64,000 bases of DNA from Hyphomonadaceae bacterium (lineage in GTDB: Bacteria > Pseudomonadota > Alphaproteobacteria > Caulobacterales > Hyphomonadaceae), in assembly GCA_022844345.1 (NCBI GenBank), contig JALHLU010000003.1, positions 186,001 to 250,000 of the forward strand. The letters run 5' to 3'. The stretch's first letter is position 1. The number at the start of each line of letters is the position of its first letter. This document shows, one piece after another, positions 41,969 to 49,529 of the stretch. A program made the position numbers and the translations under genes. The notes under the pieces are model-generated. The model saw only the letters and a list, made by a program, of their open reading frames with translations. It ran no database searches and had not been told where the DNA came from.

Positions 41969-42505
41969 ATGATATCGAAAGCCTTGATTGCCGCTGCCTG
42001 CCTTCTGGCGGCCGGCCTGTCCGCTGGCGCCGCCGCTGCGCAGGACCTCTACGTGAAGATCTCCGACGTGGCGGGGACATCCTTCGCCAACGGCCGCACG
42101 GACTGGATCGAGCTCACCACCATGACTGAAGGGTTCTCGATGCCGGTGCAGGCAACCGGGCGCGCCAGCGGCAAGGGGACGTTCGAGGACATCACCCTGA
42201 CCAAGGCGCTCGATGCCGCCAGCATCAAGCTCAAGGAGTTTGCGGTTTCGGGGAAACGCGTCGCGCAGATCGAGATTGAAATGGTCCGCAAGGGCCAGCG
42301 CCCGGTGGTTGCCTACCGCATCACGCTGAAGAACGTGATGATCACCTCGGTCGACATGGCCGCCTCGTCAGACAACAGCCCCGAGGAAACTGTCACCCTT
42401 GCCTACGAAGAGATCGGCTGGTCGTTCTGGCCGCAGCTGCAGAACGGACAGACGGGCCAGGAACTGAAGTGGGGATGGAACATCGCCAAGGGCATCAAGC
42501 AGTAG
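41969..42505 (+). CDS. Hcp-like protein with a Sec signal peptide
   Basis: 178 residues. A signal peptide (ISKALIAAACLLAAGLSAGAAAAQ) is followed by an Hcp1/T6SS-tube-like beta barrel: DLYVKISDVAG, WIELTTMTEGFSMPV, FEDITLTKALDAAS, and a C-terminal EEIGWSFWPQ with ETVTLAYEEI. Canonical Hcp proteins lack signal peptides because they are secreted by the type VI machine. No other T6SS gene is present here, so this is better seen as a periplasmic or secreted Hcp-fold protein of unknown function. Confidence 0.7.
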   Translation: MISKALIAAACLLAAGLSAGAAAAQDLYVKISDVAGTSFANGRTDWIELTTMTEGFSMPVQATGRASGKGTFEDITLTKALDAASIKLKEFAVSGKRVAQIEIEMVRKGQRPVVAYRITLKNVMITSVDMAASSDNSPEETVTLAYEEIGWSFWPQLQNGQTGQELKWGWNIAKGIKQ

Positions 42506-42554
42506 GCCGGGCTGGGCGGGATTGCCTCGCCCTCACTCGTCTGCAGGTTTCGGG

Positions 42555-42582
42555 AAGGGCGGCGTTTCGGCGTCGCCCTTTT
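42555..42582. terminator. terminator between two convergent genes
   Basis: Stem AAGGGCGGCG/CGTCGCCCTT (one G-U) with TTTCGG loop and TTTT tail, after the Hcp-like gene. Confidence 0.65.
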
Positions 42583-42615
42583 GCGTTGCAGATGTGCGGA
42601 CAGGTCGAGCTGATC

Positions 42616-43035
42616 CTAGCTGGTCTTTAATCGCTGCGCCCGGCTCGTCCGGCGCAACACCTTCGCCTCCCGCTTTTCGACATCGCGGAGCAGGAGCTTC
42701 AGGTTCTTCGAGTTGGACTTGAACGCCAGGTCGAACACGTCGCCCACGATGGGGATCGCGCCAATCGTGACGTCGATGCCGAGGTTTGAATACATCTGCG
42801 TCAGCGCCCACCGCGAGACGCCAAGCTTGCGCGCTTCGGAGATCAGGTAGAACCCGAGCGCCCCGGTGAGCAGGTCGCCCACAACGGGCACGAGACCGAT
42901 CACGCTGTCGATGCCGAAATTGATGCCCGCTACGTTGAACTGACGGTCGAGCAGCTTTTCCAGCTGCTTGAGGCGGGCCACGGACTGTTCGGTGGTAGGC
43001 GGCATGGGCGTGGGCCTCGGCTGGAAGTCAGTCAC
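42616..43035 (-). CDS. DUF4112 domain membrane protein
   Basis: 139 residues matching DUF4112: LDRQFNVAGINFGIDSVIGLVPVVGDLLTGALGFYLI, then GIDVTIGAIPIVGDVFDLAFKSNSKNLKLL. The paired GLVPVVGD and AIPIVGD motifs lie in two hydrophobic hairpins. Function is unknown; members are small cytoplasmic-membrane proteins. The C-terminal tail is basic. It is divergent from the DUF1003 gene with 97 bases between starts. Confidence 0.8.
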   Translation of the reverse strand: MTDFQPRPTPMPPTTEQSVARLKQLEKLLDRQFNVAGINFGIDSVIGLVPVVGDLLTGALGFYLISEARKLGVSRWALTQMYSNLGIDVTIGAIPIVGDVFDLAFKSNSKNLKLLLRDVEKREAKVLRRTSRAQRLKTS

Positions 43036-43132
43036 TACGCGGCCAGGGCAGAAAGGTTCACGCGGGCGATGCGCCGCTTTCCCCGCGCCCTGTCATGGGT
43101 CAACCTCAGCTTCGGCAGGTACGGAGACGGCA

Positions 43133-43684
43133 ATGGATGTGCGCGAACAGCTGGCCCAGGATCTTCTGGGCGCGCCCTATGCGTCGCTGACCAGCCAGAA
43201 GAAGAGCGTGATCGACCTGATCGCGGACCAGAAGCCCAGCGGCCTCGGCCCCATGGCGCACATCGACGAGCGCGACGGCTGGGCGAAGCTGGCTGACCAG
43301 GTGGCCAAGGTTGGCGGCTCGTGGCGCTTCATCATCACGTTCGTGATTGTGCTGATCGCTTGGGTGACGCTCAACGCCCTGCTCGCCGCTCGCGCATTCG
43401 ATCCCTACCCATTCATCTTCCTCAACCTGATGCTCTCGATGGTCGCGGCGCTGCAGGCGCCGGTGATCATGATGAGCCAGAACCGGCAGGGCCTGATCGA
43501 CCGCGCCGCCGCCGAGCACGACTACGTCGTCAACATGCGCGCCGAGCTGGAGATCATGCTGCTGCACGACAAGCTCGACGCCCTGCGCGAGCGCGATGTC
43601 CTCGCTCAGGGCGACACGATCAGCGCCCAGCTGAAACAGCTGAGTGCTGACGTGGCCGAGTTGAAGGCGATGCGTCAGGCCTGA
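43133..43684 (+). CDS. DUF1003 family membrane protein
   Basis: 183 residues. The central core is the DUF1003 domain: ADQVAKVGGSWRFIITFVIVLIAWVTLNALL, then FDPYPFIFLNLMLSMVAALQAPVIMMSQNRQ, two membrane helices with the conserved DPYPFI...LN motif. The remaining C-terminus is a charged, probably coiled-coil helix (AELEIMLLHDKLDALRERD). Function is unknown. The start is the ATG at 43133 behind an ACGGAGAC site. A longer frame upstream overlaps the DUF4112 gene and is rejected. Confidence 0.82.
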   Translation: MDVREQLAQDLLGAPYASLTSQKKSVIDLIADQKPSGLGPMAHIDERDGWAKLADQVAKVGGSWRFIITFVIVLIAWVTLNALLAARAFDPYPFIFLNLMLSMVAALQAPVIMMSQNRQGLIDRAAAEHDYVVNMRAELEIMLLHDKLDALRERDVLAQGDTISAQLKQLSADVAELKAMRQA

Positions 43685-43687
43685 CGT

Positions 43688-44881
43688 CTATTTCCAGGCC
43701 GCCGCCTGCTTACGGGCGATGCGGATGAGGTCGCCCATCGAGTGGTCGACGTCGATCAGGTGCAGGCCCCAGTTCAGGTCCGGCCCTGTGGCGCGCATGA
43801 TCTCGCCGGCGAGTTCGTCGGTGCGCGGGTCGGCCGGATCAGGCGTCACCGTCATTTCGAGATAGTGGTAGTCGCCCTTCGTTACGCACCTGGTCGAGAC
43901 AAGGCCGGGCACCTTCACGAACGGCGTGGTGATGGTGGGCGCGGGGTTGCCCCAGGCAGGCTGGTTCGGACCGGCCGAGCCATTGAGGAAGCCCTTGGCG
44001 AGGAAGTAGCTGTCCGGCACGCCCTGCCCGCTGGCGAGGCTCGCCGGGTTGTTGCACGCAGCCGCGTTGCCGCCCGAGCCCTTGGCGAAGCGCGCCGTAT
44101 CCGGCGGCGGCAGCGTGTTGCGGAACGAGGCGTAAGAGATCACGCAGCCCGTCTGGTCCTCGGCGCGGCACAGCGGGATCGACTTGTACGTGCCACCCGT
44201 GTCCTTGCCGGGCTGCACCAGCACGGTGGAGCCCAGCAGCATCGCGGAAACGAACTGCGCCTGCGCTGGCTTGCCCTCGATCTCCTGCGCGATGAGGCGC
44301 GCCAGCACGCCTGCGCCCTGGCTGTGGCCGATCAGAATCACGCCGCGGCCGTTGTTCTCGTTGGCCATGTACCAGTTCCATGCGTCGACCACGTCGGCAT
44401 AGCCGCCCACGCCCTGCGGCAGGCGCTCGCCCTCAGGCTGCGGCCCGCCCGAGGCGATGCGCAGTGCGGTCAGCGTCGTCTGGCGATAGATGGGCGCAAA
44501 CTGGCGGCACACCGAACCGAAGCGCGCGAACTGCAGCTTGATGTCGTCGATCTCCATATTGTCGACGGTCCAGTCCGACGCCCACGTCTTGTCGTTCGAC
44601 ACGGTCGGATAGACGAAGAAACAGTCGACCTTCGGGTCGGATACGGGGACGTATTTCTCGATGCTCGTCTCGCCATTCGCCGCGATGATCGTTGCGTCGA
44701 GATTGACCTTGCACTTGTCGTCGGCAAGGCCGGGCCGGCACAGCCACAGCGAGGGGTTGGCGAAGTCGGCATGCGCGATGTCGGCGGCAGGCAATGGCTG
44801 GAGCACGAGCGGTGGCGGCGAGGTGGCGCAGCTGGCGGCAAGGATTGCTGAAAGCGTCAGGCCGGCAATGGCTGCGCGCAT
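43688..44881 (-). CDS. DUF3089 alpha/beta-hydrolase lipoprotein
   Basis: 397 residues from the ATG at 44881, with a GAGGGAGAG site close upstream. The signal peptide ends in a lipobox LAASC. DUF3089 features are NPSLWLCRPGLADDKC, VDCFFVYPTVSNDKTWASDW, GYADVVDAWNWYMANENNGRG and the nucleophile elbow GHSQG. DUF3089 enzymes are predicted lysophospholipases or esterases. Four or more cysteines suggest disulphides, as in an envelope protein. It is convergent with the DUF1003 gene. Confidence 0.82.
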   Translation of the reverse strand: MRAAIAGLTLSAILAASCATSPPPLVLQPLPAADIAHADFANPSLWLCRPGLADDKCKVNLDATIIAANGETSIEKYVPVSDPKVDCFFVYPTVSNDKTWASDWTVDNMEIDDIKLQFARFGSVCRQFAPIYRQTTLTALRIASGGPQPEGERLPQGVGGYADVVDAWNWYMANENNGRGVILIGHSQGAGVLARLIAQEIEGKPAQAQFVSAMLLGSTVLVQPGKDTGGTYKSIPLCRAEDQTGCVISYASFRNTLPPPDTARFAKGSGGNAAACNNPASLASGQGVPDSYFLAKGFLNGSAGPNQPAWGNPAPTITTPFVKVPGLVSTRCVTKGDYHYLEMTVTPDPADPRTDELAGEIMRATGPDLNWGLHLIDVDHSMGDLIRIARKQAAAWK

Positions 44882-45024
44882 GGTTCTCTCCCTCGATGAC
44901 GGTCGTCGCCGTCTTGAGGGCGAGCTAAGGCCCAAGGGCGACCGCATGCAAGCGCGGCACGGGCGCGCGGTAGAGTGATCGCCGGAATGTGTTGGCGGGT
45001 CTCCATAGGCGGGTCAATCAAACG

Positions 45025-45054
45025 AAAAAGGCCCGGCTGTTTCCAGCCGGGCCT
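45025..45054 (-). terminator. terminator of the TPR-like gene
   Basis: Perfect 11-base stem AGGCCCGGCTG/CAGCCGGGCCT with a TTTC loop; the minus strand continues into a T run (complement of 45025-45029). Confidence 0.8.
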
Positions 45055-45077
45055 CAATTCAGATCGAAGCGCGCCGC

Positions 45078-46337
45078 TTACTTGGCGATCGCCATCCACG
45101 AGCGCGCCAGCCAGGCGGCGCCGTTGTCGGCCTTGATGGCCGTCCAGGTCTTCGTGGCGTCGGCCTTCTTGCCACCGCGGAACTGGGCGATGCCGAGGCG
45201 CAGTTTAACGAGGTCCGTCACGCCAGCGTCCATCTTGCCGGTGGTGAGGGACTTCTGGAACATGTCGATCGCCTTCGCGAAATCGCCCGAGCCGAGATAG
45301 GCCTCTCCGACGAGGGCGTACTGGACGCCGGACGGGGCTTGCGCAGCCACGCCTTCATCCGCCTTCAGGCCGCCTTCCCGATCCTTCTTCGCTTCGGCCT
45401 GAGCCGTTGCGTAAGAGCGGAGGTTTGCGTCCTTCGACTTGTCGCTCGCGCCGCCATAGACGCCGGACTTGAACAGGGGAGCCCAGATTTTCTCGGCTTC
45501 GACCGAGAGGCCGAGGCTGAGCGCCTGCTTGCCCCAGTCGAACTTGTCGGCATCCGTCAGCTTGACGCCGGCAGCGTCAAGCGCGCGGTAGACGTCGAGA
45601 CCGGCCGTGCCCGAACGGAAGCTGGGCTCCGATTTGGCGCGCTCGATGAACGGCTTCCAGTAGGTGGCCGTCTTGAAGGCGATCGCGGCCTTCTCGAGCG
45701 TGTTGTAGAATTCGGCCTTGTTGCCCTGAGAGTCGTAAGCGTTGAGCAGGATGTTGTAGGGAACCGGCTTCGATCCCGATTTCGAGATGGCCTGTTTCGC
45801 GAGCTTGATGGCCTCGGCGTAGTTCTTCGCCGCCAGTTCAGCCTTCGCAAGAACGGAGAGCTCATCGGCCGAACCGCCGTACTTGGCGACGTTGGCTTTC
45901 AGCTGGGCCGTCGCCTTCGCGGTCTGGCCTGAACCGTTGTAGGCGGCATAGAGCAGCCCGTCATAGTTCTTGTTCACGGCCCCAGACAGGCCGCCGATGG
46001 AGCGGGCCTTCTCGATCGCGGTGATGCACTGGGCGTGGTTATTCTGCGTGCAGTAGATGCCGACGCGAACCTGTTCGATCGCGCTCTTCTCCTGGTTGGT
46101 CTTGGCGTGCGGCGCCGCCTGGTCCAGCTTCTGGAGCGCTTCGGAATACCTGCGCGCGCTGTAAGCGGCGTTTGCCGCGTTAAACGTTTCCGCGAATTCC
46201 TTGCTCGACTTGGGGCCCGACTGCGCCATCGCGCTCGGGGCGTTCACCACAGTCACGCTGGCGACGCCAAAGGCCGTGATCAGCCCCAGCCCGATTGCGG
46301 GCAGGCAGTTTCTCATGGTTTGGCCGAACGTCCGCAT
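45078..46337 (-). CDS. secreted TPR-like repeat protein
   Basis: 419 residues from the ATG at 46337, seven bases after GGAGG; ATGs nine codons upstream and seven downstream are less well placed. A signal peptide (to PSAMAQ) is followed by TPR-like helical repeats such as FNAANAAYSARRYSEALQKLDQA, LAKAELAAKNYAEAIKLAKQAI and LVGEAYLGSGDFAKAIDMFQKSL. Two cysteines lie in IYCTQNNHAQCITAIE. It is downstream of the exbD genes on the same strand and may be a periplasmic helper of the TonB system, but a hairpin at 46427 separates them. Confidence 0.7.
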   Translation of the reverse strand: MRTFGQTMRNCLPAIGLGLITAFGVASVTVVNAPSAMAQSGPKSSKEFAETFNAANAAYSARRYSEALQKLDQAAPHAKTNQEKSAIEQVRVGIYCTQNNHAQCITAIEKARSIGGLSGAVNKNYDGLLYAAYNGSGQTAKATAQLKANVAKYGGSADELSVLAKAELAAKNYAEAIKLAKQAISKSGSKPVPYNILLNAYDSQGNKAEFYNTLEKAAIAFKTATYWKPFIERAKSEPSFRSGTAGLDVYRALDAAGVKLTDADKFDWGKQALSLGLSVEAEKIWAPLFKSGVYGGASDKSKDANLRSYATAQAEAKKDREGGLKADEGVAAQAPSGVQYALVGEAYLGSGDFAKAIDMFQKSLTTGKMDAGVTDLVKLRLGIAQFRGGKKADATKTWTAIKADNGAAWLARSWMAIAK

Positions 46338-46426
46338 GCTTAAACCTCCACAGCTTCGTTTCATTTCGATATAGCCCTCGCCGTCCCAGCCTCAACCCGT
46401 CTAACTCAGCTGTTACTGCGCAAGGA

Positions 46427-46455
46427 CGGCGCCTATCCGCAAAGGACAGGCGCCG
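46427..46455 (-). terminator. possible terminator or attenuator after exbD
   Basis: Stem CGGCGCCT-A-TCC / GGA-C-AGGCGCCG with loop GCAAA, one internal mismatch and no T-tail. Between the second exbD and the TPR-like gene. Confidence 0.35.
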
Positions 46456-46484
46456 ACTTAGTAACCCTGCGAAATGAGGCTAGA

Positions 46485-46904
46485 TCAAGTTCCCCCGATC
46501 ACGCCCATTTTCTTCAGTCCATTACGCTGCACAGCGGCCATAACGTGGGCGATTGCGCCATACTTTGCCCGGCGATTGGGCTCGATATGGATCTCGGCCT
46601 GTTCGGAACGCTGGCCCTCGATTTGAAGGCGGCGGCTCAGCTCTGGACGGCTGACTTCCTCGCCCATCCACATGATGATGCCCGACTGCTCGATCTGGAT
46701 TCGGATCGGTTCCATCTCGCTCGGCGGCGGAGGCGGTGCATCCGGCGGCGGCGGGATCGGGGTGTCGAGATTAACTGCGTGACGTTCGGGCGGCAAGGTG
46801 ATGAGCAACATCACCAGCAGCACAAGCATCACGTCGATCAGCGGCGTTGTGTTGATTTCAGAGACGGGATCGCCTTCCTCACCGCCTCCAACTGCCATCG
46901 ACAT
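46485..46904 (-). CDS. exbD: ExbD-like biopolymer transport protein (second copy)
   Basis: 139 residues. The N-terminal cytoplasmic stub is followed by the single transmembrane helix with the conserved Asp: INTTPLIDVMLVLLVMLLITLP. A proline-rich linker (PPPPDAPPPPP) and the periplasmic domain (AIAHVMAAVQRNGLKKMGVIG) follow. ExbD protonates and deprotonates at that Asp as part of the ExbB5D2 motor that energises TonB. Two exbD paralogues in one cluster are common in this part of the alphaproteobacteria; they may form a heterodimer. Confidence 0.92.
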   Translation of the reverse strand: MSMAVGGGEEGDPVSEINTTPLIDVMLVLLVMLLITLPPERHAVNLDTPIPPPPDAPPPPPSEMEPIRIQIEQSGIIMWMGEEVSRPELSRRLQIEGQRSEQAEIHIEPNRRAKYGAIAHVMAAVQRNGLKKMGVIGGT

Positions 46905-46973
46905 AGAAAGCTACTCCTGATTGGTGGCGCTCCGGCGCCTCCACCACTTCGGTGGAGGAAGCGCCGGCATCGC

Positions 46974-47429
46974 TCAAAGCTTCGGCGGTGGCGCTCTGGT
47001 GATGAAGCCGATCTTCAGAACACCAGACCGCTGCGCAAGTTCGACGATCCGTCCGACGTGATAATACTCGGTCGTGAGATCCCCGCGAATGTGCACTTCA
47101 GGCTGGAGGTCCGGCCTGATGCGGGCGATGCGCGAGAACTCAGCGATCAGGTCGGCATCGGTGGCGGCCGCAGTGTTTAGGAACACCAGGCCGTCCGAGT
47201 CGACGATAACGTTGAGGTTCTCGGGCTTGGTCTCGACGACCTTGTTCGTTTCCTCGGGCAGTTCGACGTTCTTCGCGCTCACCACGACTGGCACCGTGAT
47301 CAGGAAGATGATCAGCAGCACCAGCATGATATCGACCAGCGGCGTCGTGTTGATGCTGGAGTTGAGGGCGGCATCGTCCTCTTCCACCAGCGAAATGCCG
47401 CTGCTGCTCGCAACTGGATTGTCAGCCAT
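46974..47429 (-). CDS. exbD: ExbD-like biopolymer transport protein (first copy)
   Basis: 151 residues with the membrane motif INTTPLVDIMLVLLIIFLITVPVVV including the channel Asp, and a periplasmic domain ending GRIVELAQRSGVLKIGFIT. It differs from the copy at 46485 by lacking the proline-rich linker and having a longer serine-rich N-terminus. It lies 24 bases downstream of exbB and is clearly in the same operon. Confidence 0.92.
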   Translation of the reverse strand: MADNPVASSSGISLVEEDDAALNSSINTTPLVDIMLVLLIIFLITVPVVVSAKNVELPEETNKVVETKPENLNVIVDSDGLVFLNTAAATDADLIAEFSRIARIRPDLQPEVHIRGDLTTEYYHVGRIVELAQRSGVLKIGFITRAPPPKL

Positions 47430-47453
47430 GTTGGCCTCCTCTGCGAGACTTGC

Positions 47454-48350
47454 TTAGGCCTTGGCCGACGACGCCATCAGCTTGTCGACGTCGAACGCGA
47501 AGTGGCGTGCGGTGTCGTAGATGATTTTGTTGCGGCGGCCGAGCAGGTTGTAGAAGATAACCGCAGGCACGGCGACCGCGAGACCGATGGCGGTCATGTT
47601 GAGCGCCTCGCCGACCGGGCCGGCCACGACGGTGATCGCGGCGTTACCGGTGCGCGAGATCTCGGTCAGAGCGTACACGATACCGACGACGGTTCCGAAC
47701 AGACCCACGAACGGGCAGATAGCGCCGACCGTCGCGAGGAAGGCCATGCCGCCCTGGAGACGCGAGTTGACGCGTTCGAGTTCGATACCGACCTGGTGAG
47801 CCATGCGATCGCCGCGCGTGATGCGCGCGCCAAGGCCGGCCTGGGCGGAGTTGGCCTGGGCGATGGCGCCTTCGGCAATGTTGCGGAACGCGCTGTTGCG
47901 GCCGAGGATTTCAAGGCCTTCATCCAGCGTGTTGGCGTCCCAGAAGGCGGCGATCTTCTTGGCCTGGTTCTGCATCATGAACTGGTCGATCGCCTTGGTG
48001 GCGGCGATGTAGATCGTGCCGAGCAGCATGATCACCATGGTGGCGAACGTGATCATGGTCACCCAGTTCTGGGTTTCCCAGGCGTGCACCAGCATGCCCG
48101 TGATCGAGTAGTCGACTTCCGGAGCGGCTTCTTCTTCCCCGCCGGCGGCTGCGTCGGCAGCCGGGGCTTCCGGAGCGGCCGGAGTTTCAGGCGCCGTGGG
48201 CTCTTCCATCGAGAAGCCGCCGGTCGGCGGAGCTTCCGGCTGTTGGGCCGACGCCATCATTGGCGAAAACATCATGGCCAGGATGGCCAGCAACATACTC
48301 AGAACAGTGACCCGTCGCATGGACTGATGCCCCCGATACGCCATTCTCAT
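47454..48350 (-). CDS. exbB: ExbB/TolQ/MotA family proton channel with signal peptide and acidic Pro/Ala linker
   Basis: 298 residues from the ATG at 48350, with GAGGAG seven bases upstream. An N-terminal cleavable signal peptide (ends MMASAQQ) is followed by an alanine/proline/glutamate-rich periplasmic stretch of about 60 residues. Three helices follow: MLVHAWETQNWVTMITFATMVIMLLGTIYI, then GMAFLATVGAICPFVGLFGTVVGIVYAL, and ALNMTAIGLAVAVPAVIFYNLLGRR. The last two are the conserved ExbB channel helices. It works with ExbD and TonB to use the proton gradient for outer-membrane transport. Confidence 0.92.
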   Translation of the reverse strand: MRMAYRGHQSMRRVTVLSMLLAILAMMFSPMMASAQQPEAPPTGGFSMEEPTAPETPAAPEAPAADAAAGGEEEAAPEVDYSITGMLVHAWETQNWVTMITFATMVIMLLGTIYIAATKAIDQFMMQNQAKKIAAFWDANTLDEGLEILGRNSAFRNIAEGAIAQANSAQAGLGARITRGDRMAHQVGIELERVNSRLQGGMAFLATVGAICPFVGLFGTVVGIVYALTEISRTGNAAITVVAGPVGEALNMTAIGLAVAVPAVIFYNLLGRRNKIIYDTARHFAFDVDKLMASSAKA

Positions 48351-48506
48351 TATCGTTCTCTCCTCATTCGGGTTTCCCCGAGACCACAACCCGGCGGGCC
48401 AAGCTATCCCTTCGCCTGCCGGATCAAACTGCTCTTCGTTTTGTTGACCGAGTCCCTCACCCCTGCCCGACCGGTCGTCGGACTGTCTCGCGCGAGCGCG
48501 AGCAGA

Positions 48507-49178
48507 TCATCGGCGCTTTTCTTCCTCCAGGTCCCACACCCAGGTGAAGGTGTAGGGCGGATTGCACATGGCGATTGGCTTGCCGTCCGTGCCAATAGCC
48601 GGGTCAAGCCGCGTCTTCGAAAGACCGGTGATCGTAGCCTCGTCGAGGCGAGGGAAGCCGCTCGACTTGACGATCTTGACGTCCGACATGCGGCCTTCCT
48701 TGTCGACGCAAACGGAGACGACGACTTCGCCTTCCTCGTTGGCGCGCTTGGCGGCGGCCGGATAATCCGGCTTGTCGAAGCGGCGGCCGGGCTTCGGCCT
48801 CGAACGAACCGTGACGGCCGGCGGCGGCGCAGGCTTGGCAGCGGGCGGGGCCGGCGGAGCGGCTGCGGGCCGGTCAACCGCGGGCGCGACCTGCGTGATC
48901 GCGGCGGGCGGCGGCGGAACATCAAACTCGAACTGGGGCACGACCACCATCGGCGGCGGCGGCGGCAATTCGACATCAACTGGCGGCGGAGGTGGTGGCG
49001 GCTCCTCGACTTCTTCGACAACGTCGATGATCGCGACTTCGCCCTGCTCTTCTTCGGGCGGAGCTGTGTATTTCCAAGTGGCCACGGCCAGGCCCAAACC
49101 GCCGATGACGACCAGCGACGTGGTCAGCCCGGCGGCGCGCGTGGTCGGGTCCGCCTTGCGGTTACCGTAGTTGTACAT
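48507..49178 (-). CDS. tonB: TonB energy-transducing protein
   Basis: 223 residues: a short cytoplasmic N-terminus, one membrane anchor (GLTTSLVVIGGLGLAVATW), a long proline-rich periplasmic spacer (EEPPPPPPPV and several later Pro/Ala tracts) and the C-terminal TonB domain (YPAAAKRANEEGEVVVSVCVDKEGRMSDVKIVKSSG). It spans the periplasm and contacts receptors such as the one at 2039. First gene of the tonB-exbB-exbD-exbD cluster, 156 bases from exbB. Confidence 0.92.
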   Translation of the reverse strand: MYNYGNRKADPTTRAAGLTTSLVVIGGLGLAVATWKYTAPPEEEQGEVAIIDVVEEVEEPPPPPPPVDVELPPPPPMVVVPQFEFDVPPPPAAITQVAPAVDRPAAAPPAPPAAKPAPPPAVTVRSRPKPGRRFDKPDYPAAAKRANEEGEVVVSVCVDKEGRMSDVKIVKSSGFPRLDEATITGLSKTRLDPAIGTDGKPIAMCNPPYTFTWVWDLEEEKRR

Positions 49179-49529
49179 GTCTCTCTCGCTCTCGACGCCC
49201 CAGATGTTCCAGCCCCAGCCTTTTGGCCATCGGTAGCGGAACTAGAAATTTATGCCTTCCTTTTGCCGCAAGCGCCAGACGGGAATAGCCGTTTTTTGCA
49301 GAACAAGCTGTCGCGTTGACGTCGCATTTCCTTCGAAATGCAGCAGCTGGCCGGGGTCTTGGGAACGGCTGTTCTAAGGCTTTTGCGCCACTCCGCCGGG
49401 GGGAAGCCGGCGACCCTCTATTGAAGCGCATATGCCCTGTACGTCATGCTGCGTCAACGCAGCGGAACGTTCCGCCGATCAACTTTCTTCCGGAAACTGC
49501 AAGGTGCGCATGGAGCGCCCGTTTTGCGA
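49179..49529. other. 351-base region between the symporter gene and tonB
   Basis: No gene seen. Hairpins: GCATTTC-CTTC-GAAATGC (49324-49341), CGCCGG/CCGGCG (near 49397-49415) and GCTGCG-TCAA-CGCAGC (49448-49463). The first could be an operator in the tonB promoter and the last a weak terminator for the symporter. It does not match the Fur consensus. Confidence 0.4.

Noticed and set aside
41969-42505. Type VI secretion system component
   Set aside because: Signal peptide present and no other T6SS gene in the window; described as Hcp-like only.
47502-49319. A 605-codon plus-strand frame across the tonB/exbB genes
   Set aside because: The exbB and tonB products on the other strand have clear motifs; the long frame is a codon-bias artefact.
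49324-49341. Fur box upstream of tonB
   Set aside because: The palindrome GCATTTC-CTTC-GAAATGC does not match the Fur or Irr consensus; recorded only as a hairpin.
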